Of a stretch of 64,000 nt of DNA, positions 51,301 through 60,263 are shown piece after piece. This stretch comes from CAWELS01 sp964468205 (lineage in GTDB: Bacteria; Acidobacteriota; Terriglobia; Bryobacterales; Bryobacteraceae). The translations under genes were made by a program, and so were the position numbers. Below the pieces are notes generated by a model that saw nothing but the letters and a program-made list of their open reading frames with translations, was not told the DNA's origin and did no database searches. The stretch spans positions 56,085 to 120,084 of the forward strand of contig CAYXVG010000016.1 of the NCBI GenBank assembly GCA_964468205.1. Reading direction: 5' to 3'. How positions within the stretch are numbered: position 1 is the stretch's first letter; each line of letters starts with the position of its first letter.

Positions 51301-52122
51301 GTGGACTCAAAAACAACCACAATTATTCTGACTTCTCTCGCGGTCATAGCTGTCGCTGGGGCGTTGCTCTACTCGTTCGACGAGCCGCCGGTATTTGGCA
51401 GCGGGCCGCTTACAGTCGAGACGCAGGAGGTGATTACGTGGGTCGACGCGGCCGGCAAGACACTCAGCCAGCGTGATGGCGCAAGGATCGTGTACCATTT
51501 GGCAGAGGATGGTTCGCTCGCCACCGAGGAATTCATTCCGGACCGTGACGGCAAGATTCGCCGGGGCAGGCGAATCGCGTTCGCCAACGGCTACGACCTG
51601 TTTCTGGACGACCGGACAGGCACCCGGAATTCGACCCACGTCTCGAACGTAGTCCGGAAGCGGGTGCTCGCCGGCCGGAATATCGAACAGGAGTGCCGGC
51701 AGGAAGGAATGGAGTTGATGCAGTCGTCCCGCACGGAACACGGCTTGGTGATCACCCGGACTCTCCGGCCCAACGGTCAAGGGTACATCGACCAAGCGCC
51801 GGCTCTCGGCTGCGAGGCCGTCGGGCACCAGTCTTTCTTCGACGGACGTGGCGGCGCACGGCAGACCCTTACGCGCCGAATCGTGCGTGTCACCCCCACC
51901 GTCTCGGAGTCGGTTTTCCGGGTCGACGAAGCCGGCTATTCCGAGCGCAGCCCGGAGGAGCATTGGCGGATTGAACTGCGCGACCGCGGATTCACGGAAG
52001 CTCAGGTCGATGAGATGGTGGCACGCAAGGGCATTGCGAATGTCCAGCGGCAATACGGAAACCGTCATACTTCCGAGGATCAACGGCCGGATTGGACGAA
52101 GACCCCGTGCTGCGGGAACTAG
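51301..52122 (+). CDS. Membrane-anchored hypothetical protein, 273 aa
   Basis: GTG at 51301 has AAGGGA five bases upstream, favouring it over a TTG at 51277. One membrane helix (TIILTSLAVIAVAGALLYSF) anchors a mostly beta, charged domain (VYHLAEDGSLATEEFIPDRDGKIRRGRRIAF). A C-terminal tail ends TKTPCCGN. ERSPEEHWRIELRDRGFTEAQVDEMVA near the end looks helical. No recognised family. It probably works outside the cytoplasm with the cysteine-rich peptide encoded just before it; that pairing is inference. Confidence 0.6.
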   Translation: MDSKTTTIILTSLAVIAVAGALLYSFDEPPVFGSGPLTVETQEVITWVDAAGKTLSQRDGARIVYHLAEDGSLATEEFIPDRDGKIRRGRRIAFANGYDLFLDDRTGTRNSTHVSNVVRKRVLAGRNIEQECRQEGMELMQSSRTEHGLVITRTLRPNGQGYIDQAPALGCEAVGHQSFFDGRGGARQTLTRRIVRVTPTVSESVFRVDEAGYSERSPEEHWRIELRDRGFTEAQVDEMVARKGIANVQRQYGNRHTSEDQRPDWTKTPCCGN

Positions 52123-52125
52123 CGC

Positions 52126-52647
52126 TTAGTTGCGTAGGTCCGCGTAATATTGCTTCGGGTAGACGTTGTGAACCTCCAGCTTCGTCCACTCGAACGGAAT
52201 CGCGTTCTGGTTGTACGCTTCGATAAACTGATCAATCGTGTCCCGCGCTTGACGAGGACAAGTGAAACTCACGCCGCGCAATGCCTGTCGGCTCAGAAGG
52301 CTGAACCAGCATTAGATCTCGTTGAGCCAACTCGCGTGCGTAGGCGTGAAAGGTAGGTGGACGTTCTTGTGGCGGGCCCACCAGCGGTCGTGCTTCGGCT
52401 TATGCGTGTTGAGATTGGCCAGGATCACATGGAGTTCCTTGTCCGCGTATGCCGCCACCACTCCGTTCATGAAGGCCAGGAAGTCGCGCCGCCGGCGCCG
52501 GCTCGCATGCCCACCCATGACCTGGCCGGTGAGCACCTCCAATGCCGCGAACAGGGTAGTAGTGCTGTGGCGTTTGTACTCGTGATTGAATCCCGTCACT
52601 GACTTACTGTTGGACAGTTTCAAGTAATCCTGTGCGCGCTTCAGCGC
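52126..52647 (-). pseudogene. IS630-type transposase remnant
   Basis: The fragment has YKRHSTTTLFAALEVLTGQVMG, LHVILANLNTHKPKHDRWW and LPFTPTHASWLNEI, the IS630/Tc1-mariner DDE core. A TAA at 52314-52312 stands where LNxIE of the family has its catalytic Glu. Reading resumes with CWFSLLSRQALRGVSF and EAYNQNAIPFEWTKLE to a final stop. The N-terminal half is cut off at the repeat boundary. It cannot be active. Confidence 0.8.
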
Positions 52648-53843
52648 CCGGAATACACCAGATCGACAAACCGGTGCGCGAACATCTGCCGGACGTACGG
52701 ACGCTGCCGCAACATTTCAAGGAGGCGGGCTACCACACCGTAACATTGGGCAAAATCTATCACCACCGCGGGGACGACGAACCGGGGTGGAGCGAGATGC
52801 CGGCGGTACGGCGCGACCTCTACGTGAGCAAGGAGGTTCTCGCTTACCAGGAACGGCGGCGCGCCGAGGCCAGGGAGAAGGGCATCACCGATCCAATCCG
52901 GTTCTACAACTACCAGGCCGGCCCGCCGGTGGAAAGCGCCGGCGTTCCGGACAACGCATACGCCGACGGAGCCGTGGCGGACATGGCCGTAGCGAAGATC
53001 CGGGAGCACAAGGACAAACCGTTCTTTCTGGCGGTCGGATTCATGAAGCCGCATCTGCCATTTGCCGCGCCGAAGCGCTACTGGGATCTCTACGAGCGCG
53101 AGGAGTTGGAACTGCCAAATCAAACCTTGCCAAAGGGCGCGCCGGATATCGCCTTCACATTCAACTGGGGCGAGTTGGCGCATTACCGCGGGGTACCGCA
53201 GGTGCGCCGGCTCGACAATGCTTGGACGGCGAAGCTGATCCACGGCTACTACGCCTGCGTGAGCTACGTCGACGCGCAGGTCGGGCGGCTGCTGGCGGCG
53301 ATCGAGGAAGCCGGCATTGGCGACAAGACGATCGTCATTCTATGGGGGGACCATGGTTGGAAGCTCGGCGAGTACGGGCAGTGGAGCAAGTACACCAACT
53401 TCGAATACGATGCGCGGGCGCCGCTGATCCTGAGGGTTCCGCGAAAGACGAGCGGCCAACGGACAAACGCCCTGGTGGAATTGGTGGATATGTACCCGAC
53501 GCTGGCCGAGCTATGCGGATTGGAGATACCTGACCATTTGGAAGGCGTGAGCATGGTTCCCCTGTTGGACGAACCGGGACGGCAGTGGAAGACGGCCGCC
53601 TTCAGCAGCTATCCTCGCGGCCGGAGGATGGGGGTCTCAATGCGCACGGACCGCTGGCGGTACACGGAATGGCGGAACCGGGATGACGGCACACTGGTGG
53701 CGAGCGAACTTTACGACCAGTCCGGCGGACCCTTCGTAACAGAGAACCTCTCCGGCCAGGATGAGTACGCCGCGGCGGAGGAGGCTTTGCAGGAGCAGCT
53801 TCGAGCTGGATGGAAGGCGGCGCGGCCGCCAAACCTTAAGTGA
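52648..53843 (+). pseudogene. Sulfatase truncated at its 5' end (copy 2)
   Basis: It matches the intact sulfatase from residue 86 to the end. The metal-binding DD pair and the CAPSR formylglycine site are missing, so it cannot work as a sulfatase. A GTG at 52632 in the flanking sequence could start a short-lived product. Confidence 0.85.
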
Positions 53844-53853
53844 ATTGACGGCG

Positions 53854-53881
53854 CTCGGGCCGGCACGAAAACCGGCCCGAG
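53854..53881 (+). terminator. Terminator-like hairpin after the truncated sulfatase
   Basis: Identical to the hairpin at 49598: CTCGGGCCGG pairs with CCGGCCCGAG around an 8-base loop. Confidence 0.6.
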
Positions 53882-53938
53882 CCGTTACACGGCGGAATTC
53901 CCTACTTCCAGACGCAGGCAGTCAAACACAGCCAGTTG

Positions 53939-54355
53939 TCACGGGAGGACTTGCCGCCTGATCTGTTGAAACCGAGCCATGAGCTCTACGTTTTCGTTCA
54001 GCAGCCGAGCGATGCGGTTGTACTCTTCAACCGCCATTCCGTTGTCGCGTATCGCTCCGGCCACCTTCTCCTGAGCCCGCTGCTCTGCCCGTGCCGCCAC
54101 ATCTTCGTCCGGCATCTGTACCAACTCATCTCGAAGTCCCTCATAGATGGCTGTGACTTCATCAAAGGTGAGGGCAAATTTCCTCAATTGTTCGTCGGTT
54201 ACGCTCGCAGTGGTAAGGTGTCCGGCCGGTGGCGGCGTCTCTTTTTCCGGACCCGCTTGAAGAGACTTTACAATCAGCAGAATCAAGCCGAGTCCGATGC
54301 CCAAGATGGCAACAAGCCAAAGGGGCGTGATTTCAAAACCGCGAGACTGCCGCAT
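53939..54355 (-). CDS. Membrane-anchored DUF4168-like protein (copy 2)
   Basis: Identical to the gene at 49683-50099, with one membrane helix and a helical periplasmic domain. This copy keeps the presumed original context: it lies 36 bp after the intact DUF4168 gene, so it can be transcribed from the sigma-54-type promoter at 54856. Copy 1 lacks that promoter. Confidence 0.72.
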   Translation of the reverse strand: MRQSRGFEITPLWLVAILGIGLGLILLIVKSLQAGPEKETPPPAGHLTTASVTDEQLRKFALTFDEVTAIYEGLRDELVQMPDEDVAARAEQRAQEKVAGAIRDNGMAVEEYNRIARLLNENVELMARFQQIRRQVLP

Positions 54356-54391
54356 AGTGTTCGCCTGGATAAATGCAACCCTGCCGGCAAC

Positions 54392-54826
54392 TTACCGTTC
54401 GGATCTCTGATTCTCCTCCTCGGCTACTTCCTTTTGGGTTTCCTTAAACCGTTCCATTAATTCTTTGTCATTGCTGATGGCGCGGGAAAGCTCGTTGTAC
54501 TGGGCAATCTCGAGGCCTTCGTCCTGTACGGCCTTGCCCATCTCGGCATTGGCCTGTTGCTGCAGTTGCGTGGCGACAGTCGGATCCTGGACGCCGCCCA
54601 GCTTCTGCTGCAGTTCCATCCTCAAGGTTTGAACCTCGCCGAATGCTTTCGTGAACTTCTTCAGTTCGGCGTCACTGACGTCTTTGGATTTCAATTCCTG
54701 GGCTGGCTGCGCCTGTTGCTGCCCGCTGCTTGCCGCGGTGGTCATGAACAGAAACAGGGTGGTGGCGAGAAAAGATGTCAGCGCGATCACGCTGCTTCGC
54801 GCGAGAGTTCGTTTGCGATTTTGCAT
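54392..54826 (-). CDS. Exported DUF4168 protein
   Basis: The 144-residue product has a signal peptide (VIALTSFLATTLFLFMTTAASSG), a Gln-rich linker and a helical DUF4168 domain: VSDAELKKFTKAFGEVQTLRMELQQKL, then AVQDEGLEIAQYNELSRAISNDKELMERF. Function is unknown; DUF4168 proteins are small, exported and sometimes stress-related. AAAGGAG precedes the ATG. A -24/-12 promoter lies about 30 bp upstream, and a sigma-54 activator is encoded across the divergent gap, so regulation by that system is likely. A truncated copy lies at 50136. Confidence 0.82.
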   Translation of the reverse strand: MQNRKRTLARSSVIALTSFLATTLFLFMTTAASSGQQQAQPAQELKSKDVSDAELKKFTKAFGEVQTLRMELQQKLGGVQDPTVATQLQQQANAEMGKAVQDEGLEIAQYNELSRAISNDKELMERFKETQKEVAEEENQRSER

Positions 54827-54855
54827 GGTTGTGATCTCCTTTCATCACCCTCTTG

Positions 54856-54873
54856 TGCAATGACCCTGCCAAG
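54856..54873 (-). promoter_or_regulatory. Sigma-54 (-24/-12) promoter of the DUF4168 gene
   Basis: On the minus strand the bases read TTGGCAGGGTCATTGCA. The GG and GC doublets are exactly ten bases apart, matching TGGCAC-N5-TTGC. Transcription would start near 54845, 19 bases before the ATG at 54826. Confidence 0.65.
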
Positions 54874-55010
54874 CATCCTGTGGGCGCAGGTGAGAGTGCA
54901 TGCAGTTTACGTAAGTTGTTTTCCACCTATCACTTGGGCCGTCAGGGGGAGGCGCGGACGCGGGAAGGCCGACGGGTGGACTACCCCAGAAGTGTGCTAA
55001 TCTGGCACAT

Positions 55011-56537
55011 GTGTCAGATTTGACTTTCCGTCGTTTCGTTCCGCGATATCGTCTACGCTCCGTCCTTCTGGTTTACGTTGTCGCCCCCGTCATCTGCGCC
55101 TTCAGCCTCATTGGGTTTGGAGCCCTGCACCAATTTGAGAAGCTCTCGGAACAGCGCATGCAGGAGGAAATCGAGTTGGTTGGCCGCGCCCTTGACCTAC
55201 CTCTCAGCCATGCTCTCGAGCAGGGCAGCGGGAATCGCCTAAAGCAAACTCTGGAATCGACTCTCGCAATTGATCGTGTTTACAGCGCGTACGTCTACAA
55301 CCACGACGGAGAGTTGGTTCTCGCGGTGGGCCGGGAGCCGGCTCGAAGTCAGCCTCGGATTCGAAAGATCGCCGTTGAGGGTGATCGCCACGGGGAATAC
55401 GGTCAGGTTGCCGGCCGACGGATCTATTCCTACTTTGTACCTCTCACCGGCGTTGGGGGCACTGTGGAGGGTGTGCTGCAGGTGACACGCCGGAGGCGGG
55501 ACTTCGATGAGCACCTTTCAAACCTGCGCGGACACGCTGCTCGCGTCTTTGGGCTCAGCGCCGGTCTGATGGTGGGGCTTGTGTTGTGGGGCCATCATCA
55601 CGCGCTGGGCAAACATGTCCAGCGTCTTGTGGAGGACATCAGGAGGGTGGAGCACGGAGAGCGCGGGAGCCGCGCATCGACGAAAGGTCCAGAGGAGATC
55701 AGCGTTCTCGCGGCTTCGCTCAACGCGATGCTGGACAGTATCGAGCATACCGAGCGGACCCTGACGGAACAGCGGCGGACGCAGGCGGCTCTTGAGGAGC
55801 GACTGCACCAGTCCGAGAAACTGGCGGCAATCGGCGGACTCGCGGCAGGTGTGGCTCATGAGTTGGGAACGCCACTGAGTGTAGTGGACGGACACGCACA
55901 GCGAATGCTGCGAGATTCGACGCTGACGCCAGCCGCGACCCGTGCGATCGAACAAATTCGCGGCCAGGTTCGCCACATCGAGGGCATTGTGCGGGAACTG
56001 TTGGACTTTGGCGGAGTACGGGCGTCGAACCCGCAAGCGGTGAATGCGGGCGAGATTGTTTCCCGAACCTGTACTGCACTTCAAGAGCTGGCGGAATCAC
56101 AAGCGGTAACGCTGACAAGCCAGGTCTCGGAGAGCGAGGTCGTGATGTTCCTGGACGGGGAAGAACTGAGACGAGCGGTCAACAACGTGGTGGAAAACGC
56201 CATACAGGCCGCTCCCGGTGGGGAAGTCCGGGTGCAGACCACAACGGACGCAGCTTGGGTTCGAATCTGTATCGACGATAGCGGCGAAGGCATTCCGCCT
56301 GAAATTCGCCAGCGGGTCTTCGATCCCTTTTTCACGACCAAACCAGTGGGGCAGGGGACCGGCCTGGGTCTCGCCCTGGCATACCGGACGATTCAAGACA
56401 TGGGCGGGAGCGTCACTGTCAGGGACAGCAACCTCGGAGGGGCGAGGTTCGAAATCAGCTTGCCTCGGGAAGAATTGCCCAGTGGCAGCGGCGAAGGTGA
56501 AACGCATGCCGACGGATATGTTGAAGATGCCGGTTGA
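55011..56537 (+). CDS. Membrane sensor histidine kinase (NtrB-like class)
   Basis: The 508-residue protein has two membrane helices (about 17-40 and 180-200) around a periplasmic sensor with VYSAYVYNHDGELVLAVG. HAMP and coiled-coil parts follow, then HisKA with phospho-acceptor His283 in VAHELGTPLSVVDGHAQ. The ATPase has NNVVENAIQAA (N box), DDSGEGIPPE (G1), DPFFTTK and GTGLGLALA. It phosphorylates the response regulator encoded next, which overlaps its 3' end. GTG at 55011 is the start; the ribosome site is weak. The signal is unknown. Divergent from the DUF4168 gene. Confidence 0.92.
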   Translation: MSDLTFRRFVPRYRLRSVLLVYVVAPVICAFSLIGFGALHQFEKLSEQRMQEEIELVGRALDLPLSHALEQGSGNRLKQTLESTLAIDRVYSAYVYNHDGELVLAVGREPARSQPRIRKIAVEGDRHGEYGQVAGRRIYSYFVPLTGVGGTVEGVLQVTRRRRDFDEHLSNLRGHAARVFGLSAGLMVGLVLWGHHHALGKHVQRLVEDIRRVEHGERGSRASTKGPEEISVLAASLNAMLDSIEHTERTLTEQRRTQAALEERLHQSEKLAAIGGLAAGVAHELGTPLSVVDGHAQRMLRDSTLTPAATRAIEQIRGQVRHIEGIVRELLDFGGVRASNPQAVNAGEIVSRTCTALQELAESQAVTLTSQVSESEVVMFLDGEELRRAVNNVVENAIQAAPGGEVRVQTTTDAAWVRICIDDSGEGIPPEIRQRVFDPFFTTKPVGQGTGLGLALAYRTIQDMGGSVTVRDSNLGGARFEISLPREELPSGSGEGETHADGYVEDAG

Positions 56538-57945
56538 GCCAAGCCGTGTTTTGATTGTCGAAGATGATGATGGACTCGCGCTGCTTCTCCAGGAGGAACT
56601 CGCCGAGATTGGCCTGGACGTCCGCAATGTACAAGATGCGGAACAGGCAGTGGCACAGATGCGAGCTTGGATGCCCGATTTGGTGGTAAGCGATCTGCGT
56701 CTACCAGGCGCCGACGGCCTCGCTCTCTTGCAGCACGGCCGCAATATGCAGCCAAGCCCCTCCTTCATCGTGATCACGGCATTCGGCACCGTTGAGCAGG
56801 CCGTCGAGGCCCTGCGGAGGGGCGCTGATGACTTTCTGACCAAGCCGTTGGATCTTGATCATCTTCGATTGCGGGTAGCGCGGGTTCTTGAGAAGCGGCG
56901 CATGCAGCAGCAGCTTGTGCGCTACCAGGAAATCCTAGGAGAAGAAGGGTTTCATGGTTTGATCGGCCGCAGCCGTCCGATGCAGAATCTGTTTTCCCAG
57001 ATCCGCCAGGTGGCACGGGGGTTGGGACCGGTTCTGATTGTCGGAGAAAGTGGTGTCGGCAAGGAACTTGTCGCTCGCGCGATTCATCGCGAGAGTGACC
57101 GCGCTGGTAAGCCTTTCCTGCCGGTGAACTGTGCCGGAATTCCGGAAGACCTATTGGAGAGTGAGTTCTTCGGACACTCGGCCGGGGCCTTCACCGGGGC
57201 CACACGAACGCGGAAGGGACTGTTCCTGGAAGCCGACGGGGGAACCTTGCTGCTCGATGAAATCGTGGAGATGCCGTTGGCTCTACAGGCTAAACTGCTG
57301 CGCGTTCTGCAGGAAGGCATGGTCCGCCCGGTGGGCGCCGATGCGGAACGCCGCGTTGATGTTCGTGTGCTCGCCGCCACCAACCGGGATCTGGATCTTG
57401 AGGTGCGCGGCGGAGCTCTTCGGCAAGACTTGTTCTACCGCCTGGAAACATTCACCGTGACGGTGCCGCCGCTCCGGGAACGTGACGATGACCTGGAGCT
57501 GTTAGTTGGGCGTTTCCTGCACCGGTTTGCCACACAGATGGATAGGAATGTCAGGGGATTGTCCCCATCGGCGTTCGAGCGCCTCCGCGACTACTCTTTC
57601 CCCGGCAACGTTCGTGAATTGCAGAACACCATTGAGCGTGCCGTAACCTTCTGCGATGGTCCGGTCATCAAGTTGGAGCACCTTCCACCGCGTATCCTCA
57701 AACAGCCGGTCGGGGCAGGGGCTCTGCCCCCTGGCATTCCGGACCTTCCAGGCCTCCTGGTAGCGAGGGATACAGCCTTGCCGTCGTTGGCGGAATTGGA
57801 AGCCCGCTACATCCGCTATGTGCTTGAGCAGGTCGATGGAAACAAGCGCCGTGCGGCCGCCCTGCTCGGTATCGGCCGGCGAACGCTGTATCGCCGTCTC
57901 GGCGAACAAGACATCGACATGGAAGAGACAGGAGACGCTTCATGA
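56506..57945 (+). CDS. Sigma-54-dependent response regulator (NtrC/AtoC type)
   Basis: ATG at 56506 overlaps the kinase gene by 32 bases and follows AAGGTG. The 479-residue protein has a receiver with acidic pocket VEDDDG and Asp63 in SDLRLPG. The AAA+ domain has Walker A GESGVGKE near 180 and the sigma-54-binding GAFTGA at 227-232. A Fis-type helix-turn-helix lies at the end (GNKRRAAALLGIGRRTLYRRL). When phosphorylated it should open -24/-12 promoters; one lies in front of the divergent DUF4168 gene. Confidence 0.95.
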   Translation: MPTDMLKMPVEPSRVLIVEDDDGLALLLQEELAEIGLDVRNVQDAEQAVAQMRAWMPDLVVSDLRLPGADGLALLQHGRNMQPSPSFIVITAFGTVEQAVEALRRGADDFLTKPLDLDHLRLRVARVLEKRRMQQQLVRYQEILGEEGFHGLIGRSRPMQNLFSQIRQVARGLGPVLIVGESGVGKELVARAIHRESDRAGKPFLPVNCAGIPEDLLESEFFGHSAGAFTGATRTRKGLFLEADGGTLLLDEIVEMPLALQAKLLRVLQEGMVRPVGADAERRVDVRVLAATNRDLDLEVRGGALRQDLFYRLETFTVTVPPLRERDDDLELLVGRFLHRFATQMDRNVRGLSPSAFERLRDYSFPGNVRELQNTIERAVTFCDGPVIKLEHLPPRILKQPVGAGALPPGIPDLPGLLVARDTALPSLAELEARYIRYVLEQVDGNKRRAAALLGIGRRTLYRRLGEQDIDMEETGDAS

Positions 57946-58034
57946 CTTGCGATGCGCTGCTGCCGCTGGATCCTGCAGCTACCGAGAGTATAAACGCCAT
58001 GCTCAGCGGCGCCGGAATCTGCTAAGGATAGGTC

Positions 58035-58934
58035 TTGCGCACCCGTTCCGCATTTCGCAACGTTTTGGAGTATGCCGCCGTACGTTCAGCCGTCTTCACG
58101 TTGGCGTGGCTGCCGCTGCCGGCCGCTGCCTGGCTTGCGCGCCGCTACGCTATGCTGCTGGATCGGTGTCTTCCGCGCCTGCGGCGGGTCGCCCGGCGGA
58201 ATCTCTCCTTTGCGCTGCCGGAGTGTGACGCCGGCCGCCGTGAAGAGATCATCGACGGCGTGTTTCGCTCCATTGCCCGGATCCTGCTCACCGTTTCGCG
58301 CTTCCAGAGGATTGATGGCAGCAACATCGGAGAGTGGATTCGCTACGAGGGATTCGAGCACTTCGAGCAGGCCATCGCCCGGGGCCGCGGCGTGATCTTC
58401 GCCACCGCGCACCTCGGTAACTGGGAGTTGAGCGCGTTCGCGCACGCCTTGATGACGGCGCCGATGCACGTGGTAGCACGCCCGCTCGATAATCCTCTTC
58501 TCGACCGGTTCGTCGAGCGCCGGCGCTGCATGTCCGGTAACCGGCTCATCAGCAAACGGCAACTCGCCCGCCCGATTCTCAAGGCCCTCTCGGCGAACGA
58601 AGCCGTGGGCATCCTCATGGACCAGAACGTGAGCGAGGCGGAAGGAGTGTTTGTCGATTTCTTCGGCGAAACGGCATGCGCGCATGCGGGACCTGCGCGC
58701 ATCGCCGCGCGCTGCGGCGCCACCGTGATCCCCGGCTTTGCCCTCTGGTCAGAGGAAGAGCAGCGGTTTGTTTTGCGGTTCTACCCTCCGGTTGAGATAA
58801 CCGGGGACCTGGCCGCGGACACCCAACGGCTGCACGCGATTCTGGAGGAGCTGATCCGCGAGTACCCGGACCAGTGGCTCTGGATCCACCGCCGCTGGAA
58901 GACCCGTCCGCCGGGCGCCGCCCCAATCTATTGA
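58035..58934 (+). CDS. LpxL/HtrB-family lysophospholipid acyltransferase
   Basis: A TTG at 58035 with AAGGATAGG just upstream gives 299 residues. After an N-terminal hydrophobic stretch (VFTLAWLPLPAAAWLA) the protein has RGVIFATAHLGNWELSAFA with the catalytic HX4E, VARPLDNPLLDRFVERRR, LMDQNVSEAEGVFVDFFGE and YPDQWLWIHRRWKTRPPG. This is the lipid A or lipid acyltransferase pattern, working at the inner membrane. It may acylate lipid A or another lipid of the outer membrane. It is convergent with nagA. Confidence 0.9.
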   Translation: MRTRSAFRNVLEYAAVRSAVFTLAWLPLPAAAWLARRYAMLLDRCLPRLRRVARRNLSFALPECDAGRREEIIDGVFRSIARILLTVSRFQRIDGSNIGEWIRYEGFEHFEQAIARGRGVIFATAHLGNWELSAFAHALMTAPMHVVARPLDNPLLDRFVERRRCMSGNRLISKRQLARPILKALSANEAVGILMDQNVSEAEGVFVDFFGETACAHAGPARIAARCGATVIPGFALWSEEEQRFVLRFYPPVEITGDLAADTQRLHAILEELIREYPDQWLWIHRRWKTRPPGAAPIY

Positions 58935-58972
58935 CCGGCTGGCGGACGCTCGACACGCGGCTGTAACTGGCG

Positions 58973-60115
58973 CTACGAGTAAACGAGTTGTCCGCCAAGG
59001 TAGGTCTTGCCCACCGTGAGGCGCAGTTCCTCCGGGTCCCAAGCGAATTCGACCAAGTCCGCCCGTTCGCCGGGGGCGAATCCTTTTTGCCGGCCGGTGA
59101 CACGAGCCGCGCGCGCGGGGTTTCGGGTCGCCATGGCGATTGCCGCGGTGAGCGACACGCCGGCGAACCGCACAGCGTTTTCGATGGCTCGGTCGAGGCG
59201 CAGAGCGGAGCCGGCAAGCCGCTCTTGGCCCCGCATGGTCACGCGGTCGCCGGGGTGCAACTCGACGTCGACCGTGCCCAGCCGGAACGGTCCAGGCTCG
59301 CAGCCAGCCGGCATCACGGCATCGGTGACCAGAATTGATCGCTCCGGTCCCTTGGCGCGGACAGCGGTCTTGAAGAATGACGCCGGCAGATGGATGCCGT
59401 CAACGATGAAGCCCGCCGAGAGGCGGTCGTCGGCCAACTGGTCCCAGATGTAGTTGGGATGCCGCTGGATCGTGGAATGCGCGCCGTTGCCGAGATGGGT
59501 GGACATGCTGGCGCCGGCGCTTACGGCTGCATCGATCTGCTCTGTGTCCGCTTTGGTGTGCCCGATCGAGACAACAACGCCGTCGGCGACGAGCGCTTCG
59601 ATATAGCGGCAGGCTTCAGGCCATTCGGGAGAGAGGGTGACGATTCTGACGTTGCCGTTGGCGGCGTCCTGCCAGCGCCGGTATTCTTCCACGTCTGGAG
59701 GTCGGACGGAGTCCTTTGGGTGAGCGCCGCGCGGGCCGTCCTCGGGAGAGATGTGCGGTCCTTCGACGTGGATCCCCTCAATGGCCTCGCCCTCCGCGAG
59801 GGACTCTTTGGCTTTAGCGAGGTTGGCGATGGAACCGAGCATCCGGTCGGGCGGACCGGTGATCACGGTCGGAAAGATGCGGGCCACTCCGGTTGCAAAC
59901 TGGGCATGAAGAGACTTGGCGATCTCCTCCGCCGGGGTCGCGGGGGAGTTGTAGTCAACACCTGCGAATCCGTTTACCTGAAGGTCAATCCACGCCGGAG
60001 CCAGGAGCGGTAGGTCGCCGGGAGGGTGAAGAAGGTCGTCGACAATCTGGATGCTTCGTTCGAAGAACAGTGCAATGTTGCGCCCGGAGGATGGGTCGAT
60101 GCCATAACATTTCAT
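58973..60115 (-). CDS. nagA: N-acetylglucosamine-6-phosphate deacetylase
   Basis: The 380-residue amidohydrolase has WIDLQVNGFAGVDYN, IEGIHVEGPHISPEDGPRGAHPKDSV (metal Glu and substrate His), ISIGHTKADTEQ-like and STHLGNGAHS, plus ILVTDAVMPAG with the catalytic Asp. It removes acetate from GlcNAc-6-phosphate, feeding amino sugar use and cell-wall recycling. The length is normal. Its promoter region contains two DnaA-type boxes and an inverted repeat (60128-60219). No nagB is adjacent. Confidence 0.93.
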   Translation of the reverse strand: MKCYGIDPSSGRNIALFFERSIQIVDDLLHPPGDLPLLAPAWIDLQVNGFAGVDYNSPATPAEEIAKSLHAQFATGVARIFPTVITGPPDRMLGSIANLAKAKESLAEGEAIEGIHVEGPHISPEDGPRGAHPKDSVRPPDVEEYRRWQDAANGNVRIVTLSPEWPEACRYIEALVADGVVVSIGHTKADTEQIDAAVSAGASMSTHLGNGAHSTIQRHPNYIWDQLADDRLSAGFIVDGIHLPASFFKTAVRAKGPERSILVTDAVMPAGCEPGPFRLGTVDVELHPGDRVTMRGQERLAGSALRLDRAIENAVRFAGVSLTAAIAMATRNPARAARVTGRQKGFAPGERADLVEFAWDPEELRLTVGKTYLGGQLVYS

Positions 60116-60127
60116 GGTTGTAGTGAT

Positions 60128-60219
60128 TTATCCACAGTTTTGTAACAGCGCTGTATTCCCATATCTTTGATTCTACTAGGGAAAAAAGCTGTTGATAAGG
60201 GCCTGAGAAAGCTTTTTTC
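60128..60219. promoter_or_regulatory. Two DnaA-type boxes and an inverted repeat upstream of nagA
   Basis: TTATCCACA at 60128-60136 is a perfect DnaA box. TGTTGATAA at 60190-60198 reads TTATCAACA on the other strand. The second box lies in the loop of a perfect 10-bp inverted repeat, GAAAAAAGCT (60181-60190) with AGCTTTTTTC (60210-60219). The stretch is AT-rich. No dnaA gene is nearby. Confidence 0.5.
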
Positions 60220-60263
60220 GACTAGCGCGCCAGGGGGCCTGGCTGATACTAATAGTTCTGATC

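Larger units (their letters stand above)
50397..52647. mobile_element. 2.25-kb inserted segment between the direct repeats
   Basis: The segment is bounded exactly by the two 2005-bp repeats. It carries a 44-codon leader-like frame, a cysteine-rich secreted peptide gene, a membrane-anchored hypothetical gene and an IS630-type transposase remnant at its right end. Bases 50397-50790 hold no supported gene. Joining copy 1's left part to copy 2's right part restores intact sulfatase and DUF4168 genes, so this block looks acquired. Confidence 0.7.
52648..54652. repeat. Direct repeat, copy 2 (2005 bp)
   Basis: Same orientation as copy 1, offset 4256 bp, with no difference noticed. It keeps the complete 3' neighbour (the DUF4168 gene continues intact past 54652) but lacks the sulfatase 5' end. 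Such near-identity implies a recent event or an assembly effect. Confidence 0.95.

Noticed and set aside
60241..60262. GCTGATACTAATAG resembles the 3' end of 23S rRNA
   Set aside because: Only about 14 bases match and no upstream rRNA helices or 5S gene are present.
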